DNA of 64,000 bases, from assembly GCF_000418555.1 (NCBI RefSeq), contig NZ_ATKM01000021.1, forward strand, positions 1 through 64,000. The letters are read 5' to 3'. Within the stretch, counting starts at the first letter, position 1, and each line of letters begins with the position of its first letter. Both the position numbers and the translations under genes were made by a program. Shown here one piece after another: positions 24,864 through 32,571 of this stretch. A model generated the notes under the pieces. It did no database searches. It was not told the origin of the DNA and was given only the letters and a program-made list of their open reading frames with translations. The DNA comes from Pseudomonas sp. P818 (lineage in GTDB: Bacteria > Pseudomonadota > Gammaproteobacteria > Pseudomonadales > Pseudomonadaceae).

Positions 24864-25421
24864 ATGAGCAAGACCTACAACGTCGCCGTACTGGTCGGCA
24901 GCCTGCGCAAGGCTTCCATCAACCGCAAGCTGGCGTTGGCGCTGGCCGACCTGGCGCCCGCTTCGCTGAATCTGGAGATCCTCGAGATCGGCGACCTGCC
25001 GCTGTACAACGAAGACGCCGATGGCGACACCGCTCCGGCCTCCTACGCGCCCTTTCGCAGCAAGCTCAAGGCCGCCGATGCCGTGCTGTTCGTCACCCCG
25101 GAATACAACCGCTCGATCCCCGGTGCGATGAAGAACGCCATCGACGTCGGCTCGCGACCGTACGGCCAGAGCGGCTTCAGCGGCAAGCCGGGGGCAGTGC
25201 TCAGCGCCTCGCCAGGCGCCATCGGCGGTTTCGGCGCCAACCATCATCTGCGCCAATGCCTGGTGTTCCTCGATGTGTATGTGCTGCAGCAGCCGGAGGC
25301 CTACCTCGGCGGCGCCGGCAACTTCTTCGACGAGAACGGCGCGCTCAGCGACGGCATCAAGCCGTTCCTGCAGAAGTTCATCGACGCTTACGCCGACTGG
25401 GTGGCCAAGCACGCTGGCTGA
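24864..25421 (+). CDS. NAD(P)H-dependent FMN reductase
   Basis: The 185-residue flavodoxin-like reductase shows the FMN phosphate-binding loop GSLRKASINRKLA and the conserved TPEYNRSIPGAMKNAIDV. This family (chromate/quinone/azo reductases of the YieF/ChrR type) reduces quinones or metals with two electrons and protects against oxidative stress. ATG 24864 has AGAGGAA 5 bases upstream. It stands alone between the YdeP-like gene and a convergent operon. Confidence 0.9.
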   Translation: MSKTYNVAVLVGSLRKASINRKLALALADLAPASLNLEILEIGDLPLYNEDADGDTAPASYAPFRSKLKAADAVLFVTPEYNRSIPGAMKNAIDVGSRPYGQSGFSGKPGAVLSASPGAIGGFGANHHLRQCLVFLDVYVLQQPEAYLGGAGNFFDENGALSDGIKPFLQKFIDAYADWVAKHAG

Positions 25422-25434
25422 AGCCGCAGAAAAA

Positions 25435-25459
25435 ACGCCCCGTCGGTAGACCGGGGCGT
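25435..25459 (-). terminator. Terminator between convergent genes
   Basis: Stem ACGCCCCG / CGGGGCGT with a 9-base loop. The A-run at 25429-25435 makes the T-tail for leftward transcription, so it ends the MOSC operon. Confidence 0.8.
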
Positions 25460-25482
25460 GCGACAGACTCGCAAAAGGGTGT

Positions 25483-26187
25483 TCAGGTCATATGGGCGTG
25501 GGCACCCGAGAGGTAATCGAGCAGACGGAACAGGGTGGCGTTGGCTGATGCGGCATGTGGCGCACCGTCACGAATGCTCGCGCGATCCTGCACCTCGCCC
25601 GGTAGAGCGAGATCGGCCGAGGCCTGCTGCAGACGCTCATCGAGACTTTCGGCATCGCTTTCCAGCTGGCAGAGCAAACCGATGGCGCGCTCCTGCCAGA
25701 CGAAGCCCTGCAAGGCCGCAGCCCTAGAGCCGTACAAGGCGATCGCGCCATGCGGCAGGCTGCAGCTTTCACGCTGCCAATGCAGCGCCAGCAGACGCTG
25801 CGGCAGCATGCGGCCAAGCGGCGACTGGCGCGATTGCGGGTCCTTTTCCAGTTGCCACCAGCCAATTCGCGCAGCCTGCGGGCCACCCGCGATACGTGCG
25901 CCCAGAGCTTCGGCCAGGAGCAAGGCGCCCAGCCCGCTGCCGAATACCCGCTTGCGCGCCATCAGCGACTGGTGGATCAGGCACTTCTCTGCGCCCATCC
26001 AGCCGTGCTGGCGTTCGTCATGTACGCTTAGCGAGCCGTCGAGCAACAGCAGCAGCTCGAAATCCTCCAGGCTCGGTAAGGGCTCGCCGGCGAACACCCG
26101 GTGCCAGCTGACCTGGTGCTCGCCAAGCCACTGTCGCATTGCCGCAGGGCCTACACCCGCGCCGTGCTGAATCACCGCAATACGCAT
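25483..26187 (-). CDS. Class I glutamine-amidotransferase-like protein lacking its catalytic residues
   Basis: The 234-residue protein has the class I GATase fold (MRIAVIQHGAGVGPAAM at the start, LLLLLDGSLSV, HWQRESCSLPHGA). At the nucleophile elbow, where the family has G-x-C-x-G, it reads GSGLG: the Cys is Gly85. At the catalytic His-x-Glu the sequence is LCQLE, so the His is Gln174 while Glu176 remains. It cannot hydrolyse glutamine by the usual mechanism and is probably a pseudoenzyme with a binding or structural role. It starts 1 bp before the end of the aminotransferase-like gene, itself also missing its catalytic Lys. Last gene of a MOSC operon. Confidence 0.85.
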   Translation of the reverse strand: MRIAVIQHGAGVGPAAMRQWLGEHQVSWHRVFAGEPLPSLEDFELLLLLDGSLSVHDERQHGWMGAEKCLIHQSLMARKRVFGSGLGALLLAEALGARIAGGPQAARIGWWQLEKDPQSRQSPLGRMLPQRLLALHWQRESCSLPHGAIALYGSRAAALQGFVWQERAIGLLCQLESDAESLDERLQQASADLALPGEVQDRASIRDGAPHAASANATLFRLLDYLSGAHAHMT

Positions 26188-27329
26188 CAGGCCACCTCCT
26201 CGCAGAGTTGCTCGACCCGCTGCAATGCTCGACCCAGGCGACGCAGCATCTCCTCGACGTTGCCGTGGCTCACCGTCAGGGCCGGCGACAGGCAGAGGCA
26301 GTCATTACGTGCAACGCCGAGCAACAACCCCTGCTCACGCGCGGCACGCTGCACCACAGGCGCCGACAGCCCGATCAGGGGCAAGCCAAGCAACAGGCCG
26401 TGGCCGCGCAGCGAGCCATGGCCATGCCGTCGCGACAACCGCGCCAGGCCCTCGCGCAAATGCTCGCTGACGTCGCGCACCTGGCTGAAGAAACTGCCTT
26501 CGAGCACGGCGCCAAGCACCGCAACACCGGCAACCGTCAGCAACGCTTCGGCCGGGCAGGCGGGCAGCAAGGCCGCAGACGCCTCGGCGATCCGCCCACG
26601 CGCCAGCACGGCGGCCAGGGGCAGGCCGCCGCCGAGCGCGCCGCCAAGGGTCAACAGGTCGGCGCGCACGCCGTACAGCTCCTCGGCCAGCAGCGCGCCA
26701 CAACGTCCCATACCGCTGCCAGTCTCATCGAGGATCAATACGGCGCCCTGCTCGCGGCAAAGCCGCTGCGCACCTTGCAGGTATTCCAGGGTCGCCGGTA
26801 CCACACCGGCTGCCTGTTGCACCGGCTCGAGCAATACGGCGGCGCAACGCAGATCGACCACGGCGGCCAGGGCCTCGAGATCGTTGAACGGCACCCGCAC
26901 TACCCGCTTCGCCACCGGATGAATCGGCAAGGCGAGGTGGCTGCCATCGAGCAACACCAGGGTGTCGGCCGCGGGCTTCTGTTCTACCGCTGTCTGCAGC
27001 GCCAGGTGCACGGCCAGCGCATTGGCCTGCGCGGCGTCGCTGCAGAACGCAGCCTGCTCGCTGCCGGTAGCCTGGCATAGGCGTGAAGCCAGTTTGATCT
27101 GCCCCCGGCTGCACTGCTGGCGCCCCGGGCTGATCAGCTGCTCGGCCTGACGGCGCAGGGCATCCAGCAGCAGGGTCGGGCTATGGCCCAGACTGTTGCC
27201 TCCCTGCCCCTGGTCGAAATCGAGATAGGCGCGGCCGTCGGCGTCCCACAGCCAGGAGCCTTGCCCGCGCACGAACAGAGGAGCGGCGTGCTCGCCCATC
27301 AGTTGCAGCCTTGCCATGCCATCACGCAT
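26187..27329 (-). CDS. Class III aminotransferase-like protein lacking the PLP lysine
   Basis: The 380-residue protein matches the class III (ornithine/acetylornithine-type) aminotransferase fold: GSWLWDADGRAYLDFDQGQGGNSLGHS near the start and the pyridine-contacting Asp in ILDETGSGMGRCG (Asp201). The Schiff-base lysine segment, normally TLAKALGGG, reads TLGGALGGG, so the Lys is Gly230. The phosphate-binding SGTEA also reads SDAAQ. It is therefore unlikely to form an internal aldimine. The nucleotide sequence is unambiguous (CTT GGC GGC GCG). The frame is otherwise intact, which argues for a retained non-catalytic role. ATG 27329 overlaps the MOSC gene end by 8 bp. Confidence 0.85.
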   Translation of the reverse strand: MRDGMARLQLMGEHAAPLFVRGQGSWLWDADGRAYLDFDQGQGGNSLGHSPTLLLDALRRQAEQLISPGRQQCSRGQIKLASRLCQATGSEQAAFCSDAAQANALAVHLALQTAVEQKPAADTLVLLDGSHLALPIHPVAKRVVRVPFNDLEALAAVVDLRCAAVLLEPVQQAAGVVPATLEYLQGAQRLCREQGAVLILDETGSGMGRCGALLAEELYGVRADLLTLGGALGGGLPLAAVLARGRIAEASAALLPACPAEALLTVAGVAVLGAVLEGSFFSQVRDVSEHLREGLARLSRRHGHGSLRGHGLLLGLPLIGLSAPVVQRAAREQGLLLGVARNDCLCLSPALTVSHGNVEEMLRRLGRALQRVEQLCEEVA

Positions 27330-28041
27330 AACGACGCTCCACCTCGGCGACCGCGCCCGCCAGAGGCAAGCCGAGCAGACGCGCCGACCAGTTCTCCAGA
27401 CGGCCGCTGCGCAAACGTTGCGCGGCGATTTCACGCCAGCGTGCCGATAGCGCCGGGCACAACTGCAACTGCTGCAGGCCGGCTCGCTCCATGGGCGAGT
27501 GATAGAAATGCTGCAGGGCCCGCGCCACGCTCAGGCTGGGATAGCTGCGCTGCACCAGCGCGAATGGCAGCTCGGCACTGACGAAACCCGGCTTGAGTAC
27601 GCGATAGAACCAGCCACAGCGACCACTGTCCTGAACCGCCTGGGCCAGTTCCGGGTGCAATCCCTCACGGTTGAGGCGATAGCAGGGCGAGCGCGGCTGG
27701 CTGACCTGCAGCAGCACGTCGCCCCACCGAAACACATCGCCAATGCACACCTGTGCCTCGGTCAGCCCCTGGCTGGAGAGGTTCTCGCCGAAGCTGGGCC
27801 TTGACCAGTCCAGCTGCGGGTAAAGCGCTTGCCAGTGGTCATAGTGCTCCGCCGGATAGTGGTGCAGGGCACGCTCGGGGCCACCGTGAAAGCGGGCATC
27901 GCCCTGCTCGTCCTGACCGAGGCCCTGCGGCCACAGCCACAGGCGGTGATCGACCCGTTGCTTGCGCCGCGCGACACTGAGCCCACCACTAATTTCTTCG
28001 GCTTTACCTATGAATACGCCTTGAATCTCGACCTGCTTCAC
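27322..28041 (-). CDS. MOSC domain protein (YiiM-like)
   Basis: The 239-residue protein carries a MOSC domain: KQRVDHRLWLWPQGLGQDEQGD, HGGPERALHHYP, FGENLSSQGL and the conserved Cys in QPRSPCYRL. MOSC proteins handle molybdenum-cofactor sulfur or reduce N-hydroxylated bases (YiiM type). I chose the GTG at 28041 because GGAG lies 6 bases before it; a TTG at 28044 is the alternative. First gene of a three-gene overlapping operon with two apparent pseudoenzymes. Divergent from a LysR regulator 102 bp away. Confidence 0.85.
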   Translation of the reverse strand: MKQVEIQGVFIGKAEEISGGLSVARRKQRVDHRLWLWPQGLGQDEQGDARFHGGPERALHHYPAEHYDHWQALYPQLDWSRPSFGENLSSQGLTEAQVCIGDVFRWGDVLLQVSQPRSPCYRLNREGLHPELAQAVQDSGRCGWFYRVLKPGFVSAELPFALVQRSYPSLSVARALQHFYHSPMERAGLQQLQLCPALSARWREIAAQRLRSGRLENWSARLLGLPLAGAVAEVERRYA

Positions 28042-28143
28042 CAACCGCTCCGGCCTTATCGGCTGTTGATCATGTCGCTAGACTAGGGAGCTTCGGGCTA
28101 TTTTGACATTTCGATTTCCCTGCTTGATTCATAACGGAAACTT

Positions 28144-29031
28144 ATGGATTTTCGTCAGCTCCGCTATTTCGTCGCGCTCTATGAAGAGGGGCATGTCGGC
28201 CGTGCCGCCGAGCGCCTGAGCATTTCCCAACCGGCACTGTCGCAACAGATCCGCCAGCTGGAAGGCGATCTGGATGTCGGCCTGTTCCAGCGCAGCGGCA
28301 GGCGCCTGCTGCCCACACTGGCCGCACACACGCTGTACAACCACGCCGTACCGTTGCTCGATGGCATGGAGCGCGCACGCGAGGCGCTGCGCAGCTTCCG
28401 CGGACCGGGGCCACGCAGCCTGTCCATCGGTGTGCTGCAGACGGTCAACGCCAGCCTGGTGCCGCTACTGCTGGAACGCTTGCAGCAGGCGCAGCCGCAG
28501 CTGGTGGTCAAGCTCTACGAACTCTCGGGCGTGGACATCGAGCGGCGCCTGCTCAGCGGTGGCCTGGACATTGGCATCGGCTTCCTGCCGCCGCGTCAGC
28601 CGGGCTTGCATAGCCTGGCGCTGTACGAGGACGAATTACAGTTGGTGGTGCCGGAGAACCATCCCCTGCGCGATTTCCGCAAGGTGTCGCTGAGCCAGGC
28701 AGCAGACCTGCCGATGTTGCTGCTCGGCGAGGAGTTTCGCATCCGCCAGATCTGGCAGGAGCAGCTCGCCCTGCTCGGCCGGAGACCGCAGGTGCAGGCG
28801 GAGCTGAACCACATGAACGGCATTCTCGACAGCCTGCCGCACACCACCCTGGCCAGCGTGCTGCCCGGGCGCGCCAGGCAGATGCATGCCCATCATGGCC
28901 TGCTCTGGAAGCCCCTGAGCGAGCCACGCATCCCGCTGCAGATCGGCCTGGTGTATCGCGACGCACAGCGCCAGCAGGCGATGATCGACCTGTTGCGCAG
29001 TGCGCTCGACGGCGCCTGGGAAAAGCCCTGA
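28144..29031 (+). CDS. LysR family transcriptional regulator
   Basis: The 295-residue regulator has the N-terminal winged helix MDFRQLRYFVALYEEGHVGRAAERLSISQPALSQQIRQLE. A periplasmic-binding-like sensor follows (LSIGVLQTVNASLVP to about residue 290), close to the CynR type. Divergent from the MOSC operon across 102 bp, the usual layout for LysR control of the neighbouring operon. The inducer is unknown. Confidence 0.92.
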   Translation: MDFRQLRYFVALYEEGHVGRAAERLSISQPALSQQIRQLEGDLDVGLFQRSGRRLLPTLAAHTLYNHAVPLLDGMERAREALRSFRGPGPRSLSIGVLQTVNASLVPLLLERLQQAQPQLVVKLYELSGVDIERRLLSGGLDIGIGFLPPRQPGLHSLALYEDELQLVVPENHPLRDFRKVSLSQAADLPMLLLGEEFRIRQIWQEQLALLGRRPQVQAELNHMNGILDSLPHTTLASVLPGRARQMHAHHGLLWKPLSEPRIPLQIGLVYRDAQRQQAMIDLLRSALDGAWEKP

Positions 29032-29086
29032 CGCAGGACAAAATTGCCGATATGGCCTGATCAGCGGCCTGAATGACACTGGCCAC

Positions 29087-29102
29087 TAGACCGACTGGTC
29101 TA
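29087..29102. promoter_or_regulatory. TetR-type operator palindrome TAGACC-gact-GGTCTA
   Basis: A perfect 6+4+6 palindrome sits 13 bases before the TetR ATG. TAGACCGNNNGGTCTA-like sites are known for AcuR/DhaR-type TetR repressors, so autoregulation of this regulator-hydrolase operon is likely. Confidence 0.65.
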
Positions 29103-29115
29103 GATAATCCAGGAC

Positions 29116-29697
29116 ATGACCAAGACCACTCGCGACAAACTGATCGACGCCATGATCGATGCCCTGCAGCGCAAGGGCCTGCACGGCGTCGGCCTGAACG
29201 AACTGCTGGCCACCGCCGAAGCGCCCAAGGGCAGCCTTTACCACCACTTCCCCGGTGGCAAGACCGAGCTCGCCGTGGCGGCCATCGAACGCGTCGGCCA
29301 GCGCGCCGAGCAGGCTTTCGCCGCGCTCTTCGCGCAGCAGCCCGACCCGCTCGATGCACTGAGCACCTGGCTGCAGAGCGCGCTTGGCCAGCTGCAGAAC
29401 AGCGCGTTCGAACGCGGTTGCCCACTGGCCGCCATCGCCCTGGAAAGCACCCCCGACGATCAGCAGATTCGCGCAGCCCTGGCCAACGCCTTCGTGGTCA
29501 TTCGCCAGGCGCTGCAGCAGCAGTTGCAACGCCATGGTTATCCACAGCCACAGGGCCTGGCTGCCCTGTTCGTCGCGCTCTACGAAGGTGGCCTGCTGCA
29601 GGCGCGCGTCGCCGGCAGCAGCGAACCGCTGAAACAGGCCGTGACCACCCTGCTCCACTTCATCCGCCAGCATCGCACGGAGTCCCTGTCGCCATGA
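29116..29697 (+). CDS. TetR family transcriptional repressor
   Basis: The 193-residue protein begins with the TetR helix-turn-helix (TTRDKLIDAMIDALQRKGL, LLATAEAPKGSLYHHFPGGKTELA). A helical ligand-binding domain of the YxaF/AcuR C-terminal type follows (CPLAAIALE). The palindrome 13 bp upstream is its probable operator. Its stop overlaps the hydrolase start (ATGA), so both are made together, and the hydrolase is likely the regulated activity. Confidence 0.92.
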   Translation: MTKTTRDKLIDAMIDALQRKGLHGVGLNELLATAEAPKGSLYHHFPGGKTELAVAAIERVGQRAEQAFAALFAQQPDPLDALSTWLQSALGQLQNSAFERGCPLAAIALESTPDDQQIRAALANAFVVIRQALQQQLQRHGYPQPQGLAALFVALYEGGLLQARVAGSSEPLKQAVTTLLHFIRQHRTESLSP

Positions 29698-30572
29698 CCA
29701 CGCTCATTCGCCGCGAAACCCAGCCTCTGCTGGCCCTCGACGACTATCCGCTGGCCGCCACGCGCTATCACGCCGAGCGTCCCCAGGCACAGTTGCTGAT
29801 CGCCGGCGCCACCGGCGTGCCGCAAGGCTTCTACCGGCGCTTCGCCGAACACGCGGCCAGCCGGGGCTTCAATACCCTGACCCTGGACTACCGTGGTATC
29901 GGCCAATCCAGGCCGGACAGCCTGCGTGGTTTCGAGATGGAGTATCTGGACTGGGCACACCTCGACCTGGCCGCGGCGGTGGATCAGCATCGGCACGCCG
30001 AGCGTCCGCTGTTCATGATCGGTCATTCCTTCGGCGGCCACGCCTTCGGCCTGCTGCCCAACCATGACCAGGTCGCCGGCTTCTACACCTTCGGCACGGG
30101 CGCCGGCTGGCATGGCTGGATGCCGAAGAGCGAACAATTGCGCGTGCTGGCCATGTGGCGGCTGGTCGGCCCGCTGATCACGCGCTACAAGGGCTATCTG
30201 GCGTGGAGCAAGCTGGGCATGGGCGAGGATCTACCGATGGGCGTCTACCGTCAGTGGAAGCGCTGGTGCCGCTTTCCCCGCTACTTCTTCGACGATCCGC
30301 AGATGCCGGGGCTGGCCGAGCGCTTCGCTCAGGTGCGCACGCCCATCGTGGCGCTCAACACGCTGGACGACCTGTGGGCACCGCCCGCCTCACGCGATGC
30401 CTTCATGGCTGCCTACGTCAACGCGCCCTATCAGGCGCGCACGCTCGACTCACAGGCCGAAGGCCTGGGTACTGTCGGTCATATGGGATATTTCCGCCCT
30501 GCAGCGCAGCGGCTATGGGACGAGACCCTGGACTGGTTCGAGCGCTTGCGCATCGAACAGCGAGCTGCGTGA
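29694..30572 (+). CDS. Alpha/beta hydrolase
   Basis: The 292-residue hydrolase has the nucleophile elbow GHSFGG (Ser), an oxyanion/HG-like region (AGATGVPQGFYRRFA), an acid residue near NTLDDLWAPP and the catalytic His in VGHMGYFR. No signal peptide is present, so it is cytoplasmic. It overlaps the TetR gene by 4 bp. The family is close to YbgA/serine-aminopeptidase-like hydrolases; the substrate cannot be told from sequence. Confidence 0.88.
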   Translation: MTTLIRRETQPLLALDDYPLAATRYHAERPQAQLLIAGATGVPQGFYRRFAEHAASRGFNTLTLDYRGIGQSRPDSLRGFEMEYLDWAHLDLAAAVDQHRHAERPLFMIGHSFGGHAFGLLPNHDQVAGFYTFGTGAGWHGWMPKSEQLRVLAMWRLVGPLITRYKGYLAWSKLGMGEDLPMGVYRQWKRWCRFPRYFFDDPQMPGLAERFAQVRTPIVALNTLDDLWAPPASRDAFMAAYVNAPYQARTLDSQAEGLGTVGHMGYFRPAAQRLWDETLDWFERLRIEQRAA

Positions 30573-30613
30573 AAGCAGGAGGCGGTGGAAAACCACCGGG
30601 CAGAAAAAAGAAA

Positions 30614-30635
30614 ACCCCGCGCTTGCGGGGTCTTG
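30614..30635 (+). terminator. Terminator after the hydrolase gene
   Basis: ACCCCGC gctt GCGGGGT stem followed by CTTG, preceded by an A-rich run that can serve as T-tail in the other direction. Confidence 0.7.
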
Positions 30636-30973
30636 CAGACTGTTGTCCTGACATCCTTGATCTGCTCACCGTCCTGGCGGCTGTCCAGCGTGTCCCTGTT
30701 TGTCTAGGCGCTTCCTGCGCTGAATCCATGTGCGGCAGAGTACGCCCGTGCCTGATGGCTCGACAGTGGCGATAATCGGGACATCTTGTAAGCCATGGCT
30801 TACAAAAATTGCTCGCTAGCGCTCGCGAGCCGATAACGACTGGCGCTTGCCCTGAGCCATCCCAAGTTGGGTAACGCAGCTGTCGATGTTTTTTGTGACG
30901 CACGTCTTGCTAGACTCCACCTTGTCCTACAAAAACAACAGACCCCGTCAACGGCGGTCACTGGGGCTTGAGT
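30636..30973. other. Intergenic region with a perfect 20-bp palindrome
   Basis: A perfect palindrome TTGTAAGCCATGGCTTACAA lies at 30786-30805. A second hairpin-forming stretch follows (GCTCGCTAGCGCTCGCGAGC, 30811-30830). They lie about 170 bp before the endonuclease-like gene and could be operators. Nothing coding is visible in the rest. Confidence 0.5.
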
Positions 30974-31636
30974 ATGCGCGCAGTCACTCTGCTTCTCGGT
31001 TGCCTGGCAACCTGCATGAGCACCTTTTCCCTCGCCAGCGGTGGCCAGACCCAACTGGGTGACGTCAAGCAGGCCATCGAACAGGCGTTCTGGCAGAACC
31101 TCTATGGCAACGGAGGCAGCACGCTGTACTGCGCTCAGACCTTCGCCCGCGAAAGCAGCACATTGACCGCCAGCCCGATCTACAGCAGCAAACAGCTCAA
31201 GAGTGCGATGCGCTGCGTCACCGATCGCCAGTGCACCATCATGAATCCGCGCTACCCCTATATCGTCGCCGACCTGCACAACTACTACCCGGCGCTGACC
31301 CGCGTGGAGCTGGTGCGGCGTAACGCCCAGTTCGCCGACCTGGCCGACGATGTGCCGAGCAAGTTTGCCGATATCGGCTGCGACCTGAAGGCCAGCTATC
31401 AGTTGGTGGAGCCGCGTGACGAAGCCAAGGGCAATATCGCCCGGGCGATCTTCTACATGCATGTCGAGTACGGCCTGCCCATCGTCGGCCTGGTGCCGAT
31501 GTACAAGGCCTGGCATCGCCTGGACCCGCCCGATGCGGAAGAAAAGGCACGCAACGACAGGATCGAAGCGCTGCAAGGCACGCGTAATCGCTTTATCGAC
31601 GATCCGGCGCTGGTGGACCAGCTGATCAGCGACTGA
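30974..31636 (+). CDS. Secreted endonuclease I-like protein with altered active site
   Basis: The 220-residue protein has a signal peptide (cleavage near SLAS) and the endonuclease I scaffold: metal-site segment VADLHNYYPA, CDLKASYQ and the family block KGNIARAIFYM, then MYKAWHRLDPPDAEEKARNDRIEALQGTRNRF. The Glu-His pair that in EndA/Vvn nucleases (WEHVVP-like) supplies metal binding and general base is not visible where expected; the region reads QLKSAMRCVTDRQCTIMNP. It may be inactive, or the motif may have moved. ATG 30974 is preferred to an upstream TTG. Expected location: periplasm or outside. Confidence 0.75.
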   Translation: MRAVTLLLGCLATCMSTFSLASGGQTQLGDVKQAIEQAFWQNLYGNGGSTLYCAQTFARESSTLTASPIYSSKQLKSAMRCVTDRQCTIMNPRYPYIVADLHNYYPALTRVELVRRNAQFADLADDVPSKFADIGCDLKASYQLVEPRDEAKGNIARAIFYMHVEYGLPIVGLVPMYKAWHRLDPPDAEEKARNDRIEALQGTRNRFIDDPALVDQLISD

Positions 31637-31641
31637 TTTCG

Positions 31642-31708
31642 GTCCCTGCGGGAGGGGTTTTAGCCGCGACGAAACCACTGCGGATCGCCGGCAAGCCGGC
31701 TCCTACGG
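31642..31708. repeat. Degenerate REP element
   Basis: Half-elements resembling the window's other hairpins (GGAGGGGTTTTAGCCGCGAC and GCCGGCAAGCCGGCTCCTAC) lie between the convergent endonuclease-like gene and hutC. Confidence 0.55.
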
Positions 31709-31720
31709 TTTGTGCAAAGC

Positions 31721-32434
31721 CTAGGCTCTGCGCTTGTGCAGCGAGCGCAGCTTGTAGCGATCGCCGGGGTGGATCAGCCGCGCGTAGCTGATCAGGTGAT
31801 CGTCCGACCAGGTACGGCGGATCACGCTCAGGCAGGGCATGGCCGGGTCGATCTGCAGCAGCTCGGCGGTGCGCGCATCCACCAGCACCGCTTCGACCAC
31901 ATGCTCGACGTCCGAGATCGGGCAGCTGGCGACCAGCACCTCGTTGGGCGTCACCTGGGTGAAGTCGCTCTGCAGGTAATGCGGCACCCAGCGCGGGTTG
32001 ACGAAGCGGTCCTCGAGCTGGATCGGCAGGCCGTCCTGCAGGTGCACGAGGATGCTGTGAAACACCTCGGCGCCCAGACGCAGGCCCAGGCGCAGGGCCA
32101 CCTCGTCATCGGCGGCGATGGCCTCGCAGCGCACCACTTCGTTGCTGTATTGGTGACCGCGACCGCGCACTTCGCTGGCGATGTTCATCACCTCATGCAG
32201 CGGCGATTCGGCCTTGCGGTCGGTGACGAAGGTACCGAGGCCGGCCTGGCGCACCAGATAGCCCTTCTGCACCAGGTTCTGGATCGCCTTGTTGGCGGTC
32301 ATGCGGCTGACGGCGAAATCCCGCGCCAGCTGTTCCTCGGGCGGAATCTGGTGATTGACCGGATAGGCACCGCCGTGAATGCGCTCGAGAAGAAAATCCT
32401 CGATGGCCTTGTAGCGCGGGGTGGGACTGGTCAC
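31721..32434 (-). CDS. hutC: Histidine utilization repressor HutC (GntR family)
   Basis: The 237-residue repressor has the GntR winged helix (PEEQLARDFAVSRMTANKAIQNLVQKGYLVR) and a UTRA effector domain, whose ligand in HutC is urocanate. It is the last gene on the minus strand of the hut cluster, 137 bp beyond hutH with a REP hairpin between. TTGTATATACAA-type palindromes in front of hutI and hutD are its probable operators. Confidence 0.93.
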   Translation of the reverse strand: MTSPTPRYKAIEDFLLERIHGGAYPVNHQIPPEEQLARDFAVSRMTANKAIQNLVQKGYLVRQAGLGTFVTDRKAESPLHEVMNIASEVRGRGHQYSNEVVRCEAIAADDEVALRLGLRLGAEVFHSILVHLQDGLPIQLEDRFVNPRWVPHYLQSDFTQVTPNEVLVASCPISDVEHVVEAVLVDARTAELLQIDPAMPCLSVIRRTWSDDHLISYARLIHPGDRYKLRSLHKRRA

Positions 32435-32499
32435 GGCTGCTCCTTGGGTATGCCCGGTGCGCGGATGATAGCGGAGCGAAGCGCTCGGCTCCCAGCGCC

Positions 32500-32558
32500 G
32501 TAGCCCGGATGAAATCCGGGAGCCTCGAAATCAAAGCCCCGGATTGCATCCGGGCTAC
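32500..32558. repeat. REP inverted repeat between hutH and hutC
   Basis: Arms GTAGCCCGGATGAAATCC and GGATTGCATCCGGGCTAC form a long hairpin of the same family as in the 169-bp tandem array. It lies 13 bases past the hutH stop and may stabilise or end the hutH transcript. Confidence 0.85.
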
Positions 32559-32571
32559 GCTATCGCCGTTC

